Source: Pagrus major
Lineage: Eukaryota; Chordata; Actinopteri; Spariformes; Sparidae
Direction: 5' to 3'
DNA length: 64,000 nucleotides
Assembly: GCF_040436345.1 (NCBI RefSeq)
Contig: NC_133223.1
Coordinates: 9,900,847 to 9,964,846 of the forward strand
Every line of letters begins with the position of its first letter. The stretch's first letter is position 1. A model generated the notes under the pieces. That model had not been told where the DNA came from and did no database searches. It saw only the letters and a list, made by a program, of their open reading frames with translations. Positions 1 through 11,429 of this stretch are shown piece after piece. Both the position numbers and the translations under genes were made by a program.

Positions 1-1059
1 AACCTGAAAAAAGACATCCTGTCCCCAGCTGCAGCTGTCACCAGCACAAAGGCATAAAAACATGCCCTACTTCTACTGCAGTTTCCCAGAGCCCGAGGTG
101 ACTTCTTTTTGTCAAAGACGCTCAATTTACCCAAAAGATTACCGACCCCTTACCTGGGCACTGAAGTGCTGCTCCTGGTGACTCATACAGCAGCTACTGA
201 GTTCAACCACAGCGGACTAAAAACAGCACACAGCAGGATACGACTGACAACATTCACCCGTTTACCATCAAAGCCGATCTGATGAACCTACATGCACAAC
301 ACGCAGATGTTTTGGTCCACTGACAATATAAAACTGGGTGAAGCAGTTGATACTGACATTTAAGAGGCCGAGGAATGTTTGTTTTATTAATGACTTATTA
401 TCAAAACGGCAAAAAATGGTTATTAGTTAATTAACCTACTGTAATAACACTAAGTGCTTCCATCAACATAGTCGGTCCCCAAGTTTTAATCATGAAGCTG
501 TTTGGGTGTTGATTATTCATCTCTAGCTATTCTAACTTAATACACAAAGATATAGCAAGATCAACTGTCTAAAAGGATGTCAAGATGCATATTTATTTAT
601 TTTTGTTTCTTAGAGGAGGACCCCGAAACTCCACAAAAACTCATATTAACCTGATTATATATTATATGTGATCTGACTTCTGTGGTCAGGACAACAGGGA
701 TATTGGTCATTTTCTAGGACTAGGCTGAAAGACGCACCTACAGGTTTGGATATTCATGCTATCGTTTGTCACTGTAGATGTCAAATTGTGAGTTTCATCC
801 TCAATTTTTAAAACTTTCATGATTTTGGTCACCCCGACTTCTAAATGGGACTTCGGTAGACGTGTCACAGTGTGATCTAAGACCACGTTTCTCTCCTGAC
901 TCACAGCTTTAATCTGCTACAGCCCAAAACTACATTATGAAGAGTCCCTACAGAGCTCAAGACATGCTAACCTGATGTATGCTTCTATGTTGATGGTTCC
1001 AGACAACTGAGGTACAATCACTGTTCATGTAACATCAGAGCAATCAACAACAGACTCAC
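1..1059. other. intron 5 of tsn, no other gene seen
   Basis: This stretch lies downstream (minus strand) of the fifth tsn exon. I searched the minus strand for the final translin exon (leucine-zipper region and C-terminus) and did not find it, so it should lie beyond the left edge. Nothing else is recognisable here. The sequence is AT-rich and has no open frame resembling a known protein. Confidence 0.6.
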
Positions 1060-2429
1060 CAGTTCACTGGCCATGATCAGCACACCTGCCAGGTAGTCCT
1101 CTACATCCAGGTGAAAGCCTTTCTCTCTCACCACCTCAACTGTGGAGTGAAGAGGGAAGAGAAAGAGTGAAGCCACTTTCCTCAGTTACAGTAACACACT
1201 GACACACTGACTGGTACCTACTGCCGAGTATCTGGGCCACGTCCTCTCGAGTCACCAGAGTTTCAGTCTCCAGGTAGACGACAAAGGCTGATAGGAAAGC
1301 CAAGCGCTGCAGGACAAACCGCCAGTGCTCATGGAACCTGAAGTGAAATCAGTCAGGCAAACAGAGGTGAGACACAACTCACCTCTAAGGAAACCCTTAC
1401 AGTCACATCTCAGAGTGTGTACTGAACCTACCTGTAATACTGCTCCACAGGAAATTTGGTTTTGAGGTCAGCAAGTTGTGTCTTGACTGTGCAGAACAAC
1501 TCCCGAGCCTTTGTACATTTACTGGGAACTGATGGGAGAGCAGAGAAGGATGAGGATTGTAAAGTGTCATTTGGAGAGGCAGACATAACTCAGCAGCAGT
1601 CACAACAGTTTCTCACTCTCTTTGAATCCAGATGGCTGGTGGACACTTTGGAGGACTGTAAGTATTTCTCTGGCAGTCTGCTCCAGCAGCTGGACCACCT
1701 TACGGATATCCTGCAACAAAGTTCATCATGTATCATTACTGTCTTCATACAACAGCATCTTTTCTACTACTTAACTGATTGCTGATAAAATAAATACATG
1801 TTGAAATGTTCTACTTTGGCTCTGATGCAGCATGTAATCTGTAAAGTAACTAGTAACTAAAGTTATCTAATAAATGTAGTGGAGTAGAAGTGCAATATTT
1901 TCCTCCAGAATGAAGGAGTGAAAGTATAAAGTAGCAGAAAATAGAAATCTTCGAGTAATGTTCAAGTACCTCACAACTGTACCTAAGTACGGTACTTGAG
2001 TAAATGTACTCAGTTACATCCCATCACTGAACAAGACAGCATTAATTGGACCGTTTTTTAAATGAAGTTAGGGGGAGCGGAGCTAACCTCCAGCAGGCAG
2101 AGGAACATCTTACACACAGCAGAGCGGCTCCTGCTGTAGGACAGTGACAGCAAGCTTTCACACCAACACGGCTGACAGGACGTTACACGGCTGGCTGTCA
2201 GAGTCCACCATCAACATGAGACCTGTCCCTACGGACCAGTCCGGTGTAAAACTGTGTGTTGGCGGTACTCCGGCTCTGCTAGCCGTTAGCTAACGGTGAG
2301 AAGCTAGCTAACAATGAGAAGCTAACGGTGTAGCAGCCTGCAGCTGTGTGGCGGGCTCGTTACCTCTCTGACGTCCTGGTCGGCGCTCAGGAAGCCCTGA
2401 ATGTAACTGAACATCTCGGTCACAGACAT
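1060..2429 (-). CDS. tsn: translin, coding exons 1-5 (3' end outside window)
   Basis: Translin is a conserved single-stranded RNA/DNA-binding protein. With TRAX (TSNAX) it forms C3PO, the endonuclease complex that helps load RISC and process tRNA. Coding exons on the minus strand are 2364-2429, 1617-1710, 1432-1528, 1222-1337 and 1060-1139, giving 151 codons with continuous frame (phases 0,1,0,2,0) and GT-AG borders. The start MSVTEMFSYIQGFL matches the known N-terminus. The central QYYRFHEHWRFVLQRL contains the basic nucleic-acid-binding motif, and GFHLDVEDYLAGVLIMASEL matches the family just before the final exon. Human translin has 228 residues, so about 77 C-terminal residues are missing, including the leucine-zipper region. 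The gene is divergent from fam124a. Identification is firm; only the exact borders are my own reading. Confidence 0.95.
1800..2030 (-). repeat. dispersed teleost repeat ('aagtaactaagtac' family), copy in tsn intron 1
   Basis: Reverse-orientation copy of an element seen several times in this window. The segment runs from 'gtaaagtaactagtaactaaag' to 'gtacttgagtaaatgtactcagttacat'. Forward copies lie at about 59530-59980 and 32340-32590. It sits wholly inside tsn intron 1 and is a probable non-autonomous DNA transposon. Confidence 0.65.
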
Positions 2430-2575
2430 TTCTGATCACAGCCAGGCTGCTCCGACGATTAGCCGATGAAGAGCGGTCTGCAGCAAATTCATACAAACAT
2501 CAACGTGCACGAGACTCCGCCTCCCTGCTCTGTGTGGCGCGGGGAGATGATGTCATCACTTCCCAAGTCATGTTG
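2430..2575 (-). promoter_or_regulatory. tsn promoter/5' UTR with palindromic CRE/ATF-like site
   Basis: Region immediately upstream of the tsn start codon. It contains a palindromic TGATGTCATCA at 2548-2558, a CRE/ATF-type site about 120 bp from the ATG, with an ETS-like 'acttccc' beside it. No TATA box is obvious, as expected for a broadly expressed gene. The promoter role is inferred from position and motifs only. Confidence 0.45.
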
Positions 2576-4581
2576 GGTTCGCAACATTTCAGTTTGTTTG
2601 TTTGTTTATTACCGGCTCAAGGTACAAACATGTAAACAGGATACCAGGGGGGATCATAACACACAAGGAATAGAACATATAAATATAAAAAAAACAAGCC
2701 AAAGAGAATTTATTCTTTTAAAAGATAAAATTAAAAACACTATACAGAAATATATCAAAAAGATGACTAAACCAATGACTTTAACTAAAATAAAGGTATT
2801 CACGGTTTTAACAGTCGTTTCATTAGCACAATATTTAATACATTGTAAGTACAGTTCACATTCTTCTATTCTGAGAATAAAGGCTTTTTATGGGTATTTA
2901 TTGTGTTTGCAACATGACCCTAACCACTGCTCCAAAGGTTTAACTCCATATAGTAACATGACACCATAATAAATCCCGCCATGTTTTCGGTGTATGAACA
3001 ATAACTCTAATTTAATACAGGTCAATGATCGCAAACCATAGTTGTTTTAATCCATGAACAGAAACTGTGTTGGCAGGTCAGAACTGTGGTGACACACATG
3101 CTGCGGTACCTGGTCCACCCTCGAGATGGAGCCAAAGCACCGCACTTCATAATGTTGTCTTCAGGTGCTGCTCGAGAAAAGCAACGCCAAACGCTAAACC
3201 GTCACACTCTTGCCACCCCAATCCCTGAGGTTCAAGATTCATACAGCGTTTTATTACAGTTGGGGAAGATTCCCGGAGACCAAACACTAATTCACTCCAG
3301 ACTCAAACGTCCTCCCCCATCCCTGAAGCTGTAAAGAATTAAACATGGCCGTCACAAATATCGCCTCTGTGGGTTATAAGCAGTGCTTCTCAAAGTATTC
3401 AAGACTACAAATACATTAAGTATGTTACGTTTTCTATTTTGAATTACATTTAGATCAATGAATTGTTAGTGCCGTCGAATACACAGTGTAGCTGGAGATG
3501 ACTGACATTAATGTGGCTTATTATAGACAGCTGGACAGAGAAGAGAGAGTTGTGAGTTGTTCTGCTGAGTTCATGCAAGTTAGACCAAGAACTAACTGAC
3601 ATAATAAGTGTGGTTTCTCCAGTACACAGTTTTTTTAAAAAAAAGAAAAGAACATGTGTGAGTCAGAAACAGTCCGCCAAGCTCCAAATGTGGCTATTTT
3701 CTGTTTGGCGGGAAAATCTCGTCAGACTCACTGACAGTTTGTTCTGAGAGTCATTTAATAAAAACTCTGCTGGTCGTCTCTGTCCTGTTCTCGTGTGGTT
3801 CGTCTCCATTCATGTGTCCACGGGTCTGTCCTCCGCTGTCTCTTGGAGGAGACTCACTCAGAGGGACTTCATGGTGCATTCAGGTGCGCGTCTTAAACTC
3901 TGAAATCTACAGCGCTTCATACGGCAAAGGTGCGACAGGAACGTAATGCTGCGTTCATATGCACCTAATAAACTCAGACAGCTATACTGAAATGGCCGCG
4001 AAGATCGTTTAAAATGGGAAAGTTTCATTTTTTTTCTTCTTCTCCTCAGTTGAAAACACAGGCCTACATCTGTTAAAACTGTATTGTTCTTTCCCTGCAG
4101 CTCTTTTAATAATTAGATGTTTAAAATAATATCCTGATAATATCCCATGCATTCTGCATAGATCTATCAAAAGTCTGTTAAAAAAAAATCTTATTAAATT
4201 GTTATCAGCAAATTCAACCGTTTTCTCATACAGCAGGTCCCCAAGTAGCCTGTGATGTTTTTGTTTCGTTGCTACCATTTATTTCGACTTATTCTAAACA
4301 GTACTGGAGGCTTTGCTTTGGCTCTAGTGAGCTAAAGATTCGCTGAACACGTGCAAATGAATCTATTATCTAAACTTCTCATCTGTATGGAAGCCCATTT
4401 CTGATAAAAAAAAAAAATAGTAAAAAAAGAAAATAGATGAAAAAATTAAAAATACTTACATTCCAAGACAATAAGACAAAATTGCGACTTTAAAATTTAA
4501 AATTTAGAATCATAATCAAATACCAACATCATGACTTATTAACTTATTATTATTACTTAAATCATCATAAGTATTTTCATT
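2576..4581. other. tsn-fam124a intergenic interval, AT-rich
   Basis: No gene recognised. The first ~200 bp (GTTT runs, 'attaccggctcaaggtac', then A/T-rich sequence) resembles the decayed 3' tail of a LINE read on the minus strand, but there is no reverse-transcriptase frame to confirm it. The ORFs here are short and have no familiar motifs. Confidence 0.4.
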
Positions 4582-4916
4582 TTAAAGGAGCACTCTGTAG
4601 TTTTGTTGAAGAAATGTTAATGAGAAGAGAAAGATCTTTATTGGCTGATTTTTTTCTGCCTAAACAAACTAAATAAACAAACTCTCTTTGTTTTCATGAC
4701 TGAATAAACTGAATAAACAAACTGACCTTAAAGGACAACACAATTTATACTGTTTTACTTTGTTTATATGTGGCGGACCCTGCCACCTTTCTAGCTTCAA
4801 ACAGTGTTCTGGGACCTTATTTTCCTCTGAGAACAGCTTGTTTATTCACTGATGGAAACATTTTGTATTATTACCTCATTTATATTGTAAATATCAACTA
4901 CATAGTGCCCCTTTAA
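4582..4916. mobile_element. MITE with TTAA target duplication
   Basis: A roughly 335-bp element bounded by TTAA at 4582-4585 and 4913-4916. The left end AAAGGAGCACTCTGTAGTT pairs with the reverse complement of the right end, AAAGGGGCACTATGTAGTT, giving imperfect terminal inverted repeats. The inside includes 'tgtggcggaccctgccacc', typical of a very abundant percomorph MITE. TTAA duplications suggest mobilisation by a piggyBac- or Kolobok-type transposase. It lies about 320 bp upstream of the fam124a start codon. Confidence 0.75.
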
Positions 4917-5237
4917 CATCGAAATCAAATTCTAACATTCTCGCTCACGCGCACTCAAGTTTGTCATATTTCCGACGGCCTGAAGGCATCACCTCAGAGC
5001 GCAGCTGACGCAGTGAAGTAGCAGCCAGTCAGTCAGACAGTCAGACAGTCAGCCGCCTGTTGCTCCAGCCAGTGAACGGACCGGGCAGCCTGTCAGCAGT
5101 CAGGAGTCCCAGCAGCTCGCTCACACTCTTTAAAGTGTGATATCTGAACCGGACCGTGTCTTTGAACGCCACTTTTTATTGGGTACGTCACGACTTTGAA
5201 AGAATGCAGCTGAGTGCAGCTGAGCCGAGCCTGTGAG
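4917..5237 (+). promoter_or_regulatory. fam124a promoter and 5' UTR
   Basis: GC-richer sequence directly upstream of the fam124a start codon. It includes 'gcagctgacgcagtg' (CRE/AP-1-like half site, about 5000-5015) and a short imperfect tandem 'cagtcagtcagacagtcagacagtcag' near 5025-5050. The transcription start cannot be fixed from sequence alone. Confidence 0.4.
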
Positions 5238-8200
5238 ATGGAGAAAAGCTCAGCAGAAGATGACTGCGTGGATTCAGGAGCCGAGACCGGAGGGTGAGTG
5301 GAGTACAGATGAGACTGGACTGCTCCTAAATGTTGTTTCCTCCGAGTTTGAGTCACAGATGCAGACTTTTTAATTAAAGGAGTAGAAGTTCATGTAGGCT
5401 GATTGAAACTTCGGTAGCCCACCTACAACCGACCACACTTCTGTTCTGCTCAGACCCCAATGTGTGATTTTATGTAGGTTGTTAGGCGACACCATGTGTT
5501 GTGTGGAGGAAGTGTGTTCACCAAAGAGAGTGAACGTGAAACGTGAGAAATTACACTGCAAGAGCTTCACCTCGTCAGAGAGGCAAAAAAGCAGTAAATT
5601 GAGCGTTTTTTAAATGAACCTTGGTGTGCAGCAGAGCATCAACTGGGCTCCTAGTCAGTCATTGGTTATTGTGTGCGTATTGTGTGCTGATATTGTTGGT
5701 TGAGGCTTGTTGTTGGACGAGGTGTGATCTGATTGTGCAGCTGAAAGTTAATCACCAGTCTTGATGAGAGAACAGTCACACTGTGGATGACAGTTGAGTG
5801 ACTGTTTTGTTCCCTCTGTTTTCAGCCTGTAGACAAAGATGAGCCTCTGCTCCTGCTGCGGTATGTCACCACTGTGTGTAGTGTTGTGGTAGTGGCGTGT
5901 TTGTGTGTGTGTGTGTTTTAGTGACAGACCTTTCACCCAACCCCTCTGAACACATCATAAGGACTTGTGTTTTTAAGAGTTGTATTATCTTGTATTTACT
6001 TCACCATCACATCTACATATACATATTTCATATTTTATTATGTTATTTGGAAATGATATGATGTCACATCATGACGTTGACATCCGTGTGTTTTTATTTT
6101 AACATGTTTCCTCTGGTTACACCTGTTAATCAAACACTGTTTATAATCATATGGATGCAGTTATAATGTGCTGTGATTGAGATCGTGACCCACCATGCAC
6201 GTGGAAAGCTCTAAATTACATAATTACATAATCACCATCAGTAAACAGCAGACCATGTCTTGCTGTCCCTCACAAGGAGGGATGCTGTTTTCTGAAGTCT
6301 TGGTCAGGAGGGCTCAACGTCGCAGTGAGAGAGACAGTTTCCAGAGACAGTAAGGCGACAGGGCTTATACTACTTGATACTACTTCCGGAGGCGGATCAG
6401 AGCCGCAGCGAAACTGTCCCCCCTCTCCGCATCTGTAACTCTCACACAGACGGCGAGGCAGAGTATCGGCGCATGATTCCCGCACTGAAAGGTGAATGGG
6501 GCTAGAGTCACCTGGGAGGGAGCGTGCAGCTCATGAGCTGTGACCTTGAACCAAACACCACAATGAGAGTGTGTGTTTGATGGGATCAGCAGCAGATAGC
6601 CCTGTGGAACGAGCTGCTGTGAGAGGAAAAGCAGGGACGTCCAGCTGATAACAGAGAGCCTCCACCTCCATCAGGTCACATCCTCCACCTCTGTTCTGTT
6701 TCCTGTTCAGCTCCCTCATCCACTGTTTTCAGTCTATCTCTGCTGTTAAATGACAGATTGAATCAGGTCGCTTATACTGAAAAAAACACAGGGAACTATC
6801 ATAAACTCTACGGAACATTTTAGCACCTGAACATTCAAAGAGTGGTTCAGTCTCATCAACCTGGTTGTCAGCAGCAGCAGAAAGCAGCAAACGAGTTCTG
6901 ATAAACCGTCTGTTCACTCTCTGTCCAGCGCTGAACAGCAGGCAGACAGTTAGAGACTAGCTGCTGAGAAGGGTGAAGCTAAAGGTGAACACTTCCAGCT
7001 CAGGAACCAGCTGGTACATTTGGCACCTGGCAGGTGACCCATCCATCCATCAGCATCTATCACAAGCTAACTACAACCAATCAGATCAACAGAAGGAGAG
7101 CGCTACCAGTAAATCAAACTCTTGAAGCCAGCTTGGAAAAGAGCGAAAACAAGTTTTCTGTCAAGAAAAACCTCCGGTCCCGTTCTTTGCTCTTCTTTTG
7201 CACAAAGATTGTGATTTCAACACAGGAAACAGGTTCATGATCCATCTCCGAACATCAGTCAGCATCACCTTCTTTAAACACGACAGCCACCTCCCTCAGA
7301 CACATCCAGACCTTCACTTGTGGCAGGCCATCAAATGCTCATATGAGTCTGAAAGTCTGAAACTGTTTGGAGTAGATATATGTATGTATGAGGACTGGGT
7401 CTCTCTCTGCACCTCCACCCTCATCCAATGAGAGACACCTGAGTGTGTCCCTCACACTGACTCAGAGCCCATCCGGTCTCCTGTGTGCAGGACCGAGCTG
7501 CTGCCTGTCTTCGCTTCACTTAGTGTTTATTGTCTTTAGAAGGAGATGAAGCGAGGCCGTGTGGTCCGACGGGGAGGGCCAGCCGAGATGCTGAGCGGCT
7601 CTGCTGCCAGACGCTCACACCCGAGGGAGCCGTCAGAACAGACCTGTAGCTGCACACCACACCTCCAACTCTACTCCACAGAGTCATAAACGTTACAGAG
7701 AAAGTTTTTCTCCTCTTTTTCCACATTTTGTCATTTGTCTGTGATCACACAGGGACAGTTTATGTGCTTCACTCTGTACTGTAGCCGGATCCTTCCGCTC
7801 GTTTAGTATCTGCTCTGTATATTTGTCTCTTCCTCTGCAGTCCCCCATCATCTCTTCTTCTTCTTACCTTTCAAAGCTCACCTCTTCTTCCCACACTCAC
7901 ATCCATTCCTCTCTCCACAGAGCTAATGCCTGTTAGTGAGATTGATAACCTCCTGCTGCAGGAAACACACTGGTCCCTCTGTTTCCTGCTGTCCTGTAGC
8001 TCTGATTAGTTTAGAGACGGAGTCACAGAATGTGTGTGTGGAGGAATAGTGGTTGTCTGGTTGTCAGCTGACTCCTGTGGGACTAATAATCTCAGGAGGT
8101 GTAGTATGAAAGCTGAGGTTGAATTATAGCATGTGTCAGATGCAGGCTGTCCACTCCCTTACTCTTGTTGTATCACACATAGATTTTCTTTTAATATCAT

Positions 8201-11119
8201 AAAATGTATGAATTCTTTCTCTGTGGACAGGTACATTAGCTTCAGAGGTGACAGGTGGGAGGTGTAATTTTTCTTTCCTTTAGACAACACTTGACTAGCT
8301 GTTTCCTCCATCCCAGTCTTTGTGCTAAGCTAGGCTAATCACCTCCAGCCTGTGGCTACTTCTCTGATTTAAAAGCAGTGGGACTCCCCTAAAACCTCGG
8401 CATTTCAGCCAGATGTGCATGATTTTGCAGGACGTAGTAGTCTGGGTGCACGTTGGTTTTCAAACATTTGTGTATTTAACCTCATGTATGTGCATGGAAG
8501 ATGATATTTTGCCATGTAAGACCATTTGGGTGGCTTTACGAGAAGTTTTCTGCGTCATCGACACAAGTAGGTGATTAAACTATTTAGTACTCGGTCACTG
8601 AAATGATGTGCTGGCCGAGTAGACGAGGTAGATGACTTGTGTTTGGGCAACCACAGTTGGCGTCCCATGTGGAGGTGAATTTTTGCAATTAGACTTAGTG
8701 AATTTATTGTTTTCAGGTATTAACAAGAATGTTTCCAATTTTCCACCACAGTTAGGTTAAGTTGAGGCAATAAAACTACTCGGTTAGGTTTGAGAAAAGA
8801 TCAGGCTCCGGATTAAAGGAAGAAATCAGCATTGACGTTGGTTTTTGACGGGACAGGAGCAGCAATGATCACCAAAAATGAAAATCATCTCTGTGCGACG
8901 TTACAGCTGATGAGACCCAGTTGTTGAGAACGTGCATCAGGCACAGGACACTCTGTGACACTGTCATGCCCCTCCCTGATGTGTTTCACCTGTGGCTTAT
9001 CATCCCCACCTCCCTTGTGTATTTAAGTCTGTGTGCTCCCTGTCTTCCCTTCCAGTTCGTCTTCACGCTTTGTTGCTTTGTCACTTCCCCAGTGATAGGT
9101 TTCCCAGTGTTCACAGGGTGTAAGGTGCCGCCCCCCACCAAAATAACACGTTTTTAGGGAGTCCCTTCATGCAATGCCAACAGAATGGGAAGAACTATAA
9201 AACCACATGTTATTCCAAGATGGTTACCCTCACCAGCAGCCTTGAAGTCACATCCATTGAATCATTAACTGTATTAAGGAGAAAGTGGACACTGTTGGAG
9301 GCTGGGGCACCGTTTTATCCCTAAGAGATATAATCGTACAGCTCTTCTAAACTTTCCAAATGTTGTGTGATGAAACGAGTCAGTTTGTATAAAGTATCCA
9401 CCATTTTACAGCCGCATCTCTCACAATGTCAGTCTCACAGAAAAGTCTTTGTGGGCCGGTGTGCGTCACATGACGTTGTAATTACACATTTTGTCCACTA
9501 GGTCAAATTGACTGGCGCACTTCCTGGGTGCTTGGTCAGGTCATTGACACAACATGAATGAGCTGCTCTTACAGTGTTAGAGATTCATGAAGAAACCAGG
9601 CACAAACTGTGTGTAGCTTCCTTTAAACCAGCTGAATGTGTAATGTGTTAATATCAGGTTTATGTACATGTAACTGACAGTGGTGGTGACTTTCAGCCAT
9701 GTTTCCAGCAGTTTGTTGTCTCTTCTGTACATTTTTATATCATCACTGTCAGACACCTCTGCTACAGAACTGCAACACGGTGGCTGACGTGAATGTTTGT
9801 TCTGAATCAGTAACTTAGGATAGGACTTGAATGCAGCATTTCCACACATAACATATAAGTTGTGTTCTGATCTTCTCTTCTTACTCTCGCAATGAAAGCA
9901 AATTCAAAATGTTGAACTGCTCCTTTAAGTAAAAGCAAGGACACCGGTCCATTACAAGTACATTTCCTGCAATCAAAACTTTATTCAAGTATGTTTTCTG
10001 ATATTAACTCATGTTTCAAAAAGATATGAATTATTACATAACACTCCTTGTCAGTGTGTCATATCATATCATTATTACTGATGCATGAATGTTTCTGCAG
10101 CATTTTATTGTCGTAGCCGGTTGAGATGGTGCTCGTGTTAACGACTTTAGATACAGTGGAGGCATCATATCTTAGAAAATGTGTTGAAATCTGCAAATGA
10201 ACTAGTGAGTAAAATAAATGTTAAAAGTAAAAAGATTAAAGATATGGTGGAATGCAGTACAAGTAGCATAAAATACAAATAGAAATACGTGATCATTTTC
10301 CTGCAGCACAGTGTTTTTGCAGTTCTAGTATTACAGACAGTAAATGTCCCTGTGTTTTATCCCTTTAGATAGAAACCACTGTGACATGCCTGTGTGCATT
10401 CTTGGTGACCTCTCCAGCTGGACCTCTCCTTCTGTTTAGCCAGATGTCAGCACTTTATTTGAAACAGGAGTGTGTCATCCTGTAAATCATGTGGACTGTA
10501 CTTCATACTGTAATATAAACTCCTGTCTCCTCTCTCTGCTTCTCGTCCTGTCTTTCTCTCTGCCTCTCTCTCGCTCTTTTTCCTCTTTTCTGTCCTCCTC
10601 TGCAGGTCTGATTACAGTCCCTTGTCCTCAACGAGCAGTAAGTAAACTAACAGCGACACAAACACACAGATCAGGCCCTGGACTTTATCTCCCTAATACA
10701 CACTGACACAATAAATCCACTCACAGGAGGATTTTGTGTGTGGCTTCCAGCAGATTTTAGGGAGGATTCTCTGTATGGACTTTTTTTTTTTTACCCATCT
10801 TCCAAGTTAGCCGACCATTTACTGTGACGTGACGACACACTATACATTGTGCACATGGTTGGAAATCACGAGTGGAAAACATTTGCAAAAGGAAAGGCTG
10901 AAAACATTTAAAGCTTTGGAAAGGACATACATTTCACACAAATCAGAATTGCTTAGTGTGCTGTAAAAAATGTCAAACAGTGTTTTTTCCCCTAATTTAA
11001 TTAGTTGTATACGTTTTTTCCGAGGCGCTTTCAGATTTCGATGCATCAGCGTTAAGCATGAAGTGTGTACAGTGTGGCTCAGAGACTAAATCAGCTTCCT
11101 ACAACACATAGCTGCTTAA

Positions 11120-11181
<62 letters not shown>

Positions 11182-11368
11182 AGTTTTGTGTGTATAATTG
11201 TGAGGATGTGGGTGTCATGACCTCCCACTGCAGACCTTTCACAATGAGAGGATTAGATTATATCCAATATTAGCCCATTAATCTGGTCTACAGGAAGTGT
11301 GTTATCCCACCAGCACCACACCCGCAAGTCAGGAAGCATAGGACCACTACACTCAAGCACACACACAC

Positions 11369-11429
<61 letters not shown>

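Noticed and set aside
2466..2969. 167-residue frame upstream of tsn
   Set aside because: Lys/Ile-rich translation of AT-rich, LINE-tail-like DNA; no domain and no splice logic.
8930..9165. Endogenous retrovirus
   Set aside because: Only an LTR-like fragment by texture; no partner LTR, primer-binding site or gag/pol frame nearby.
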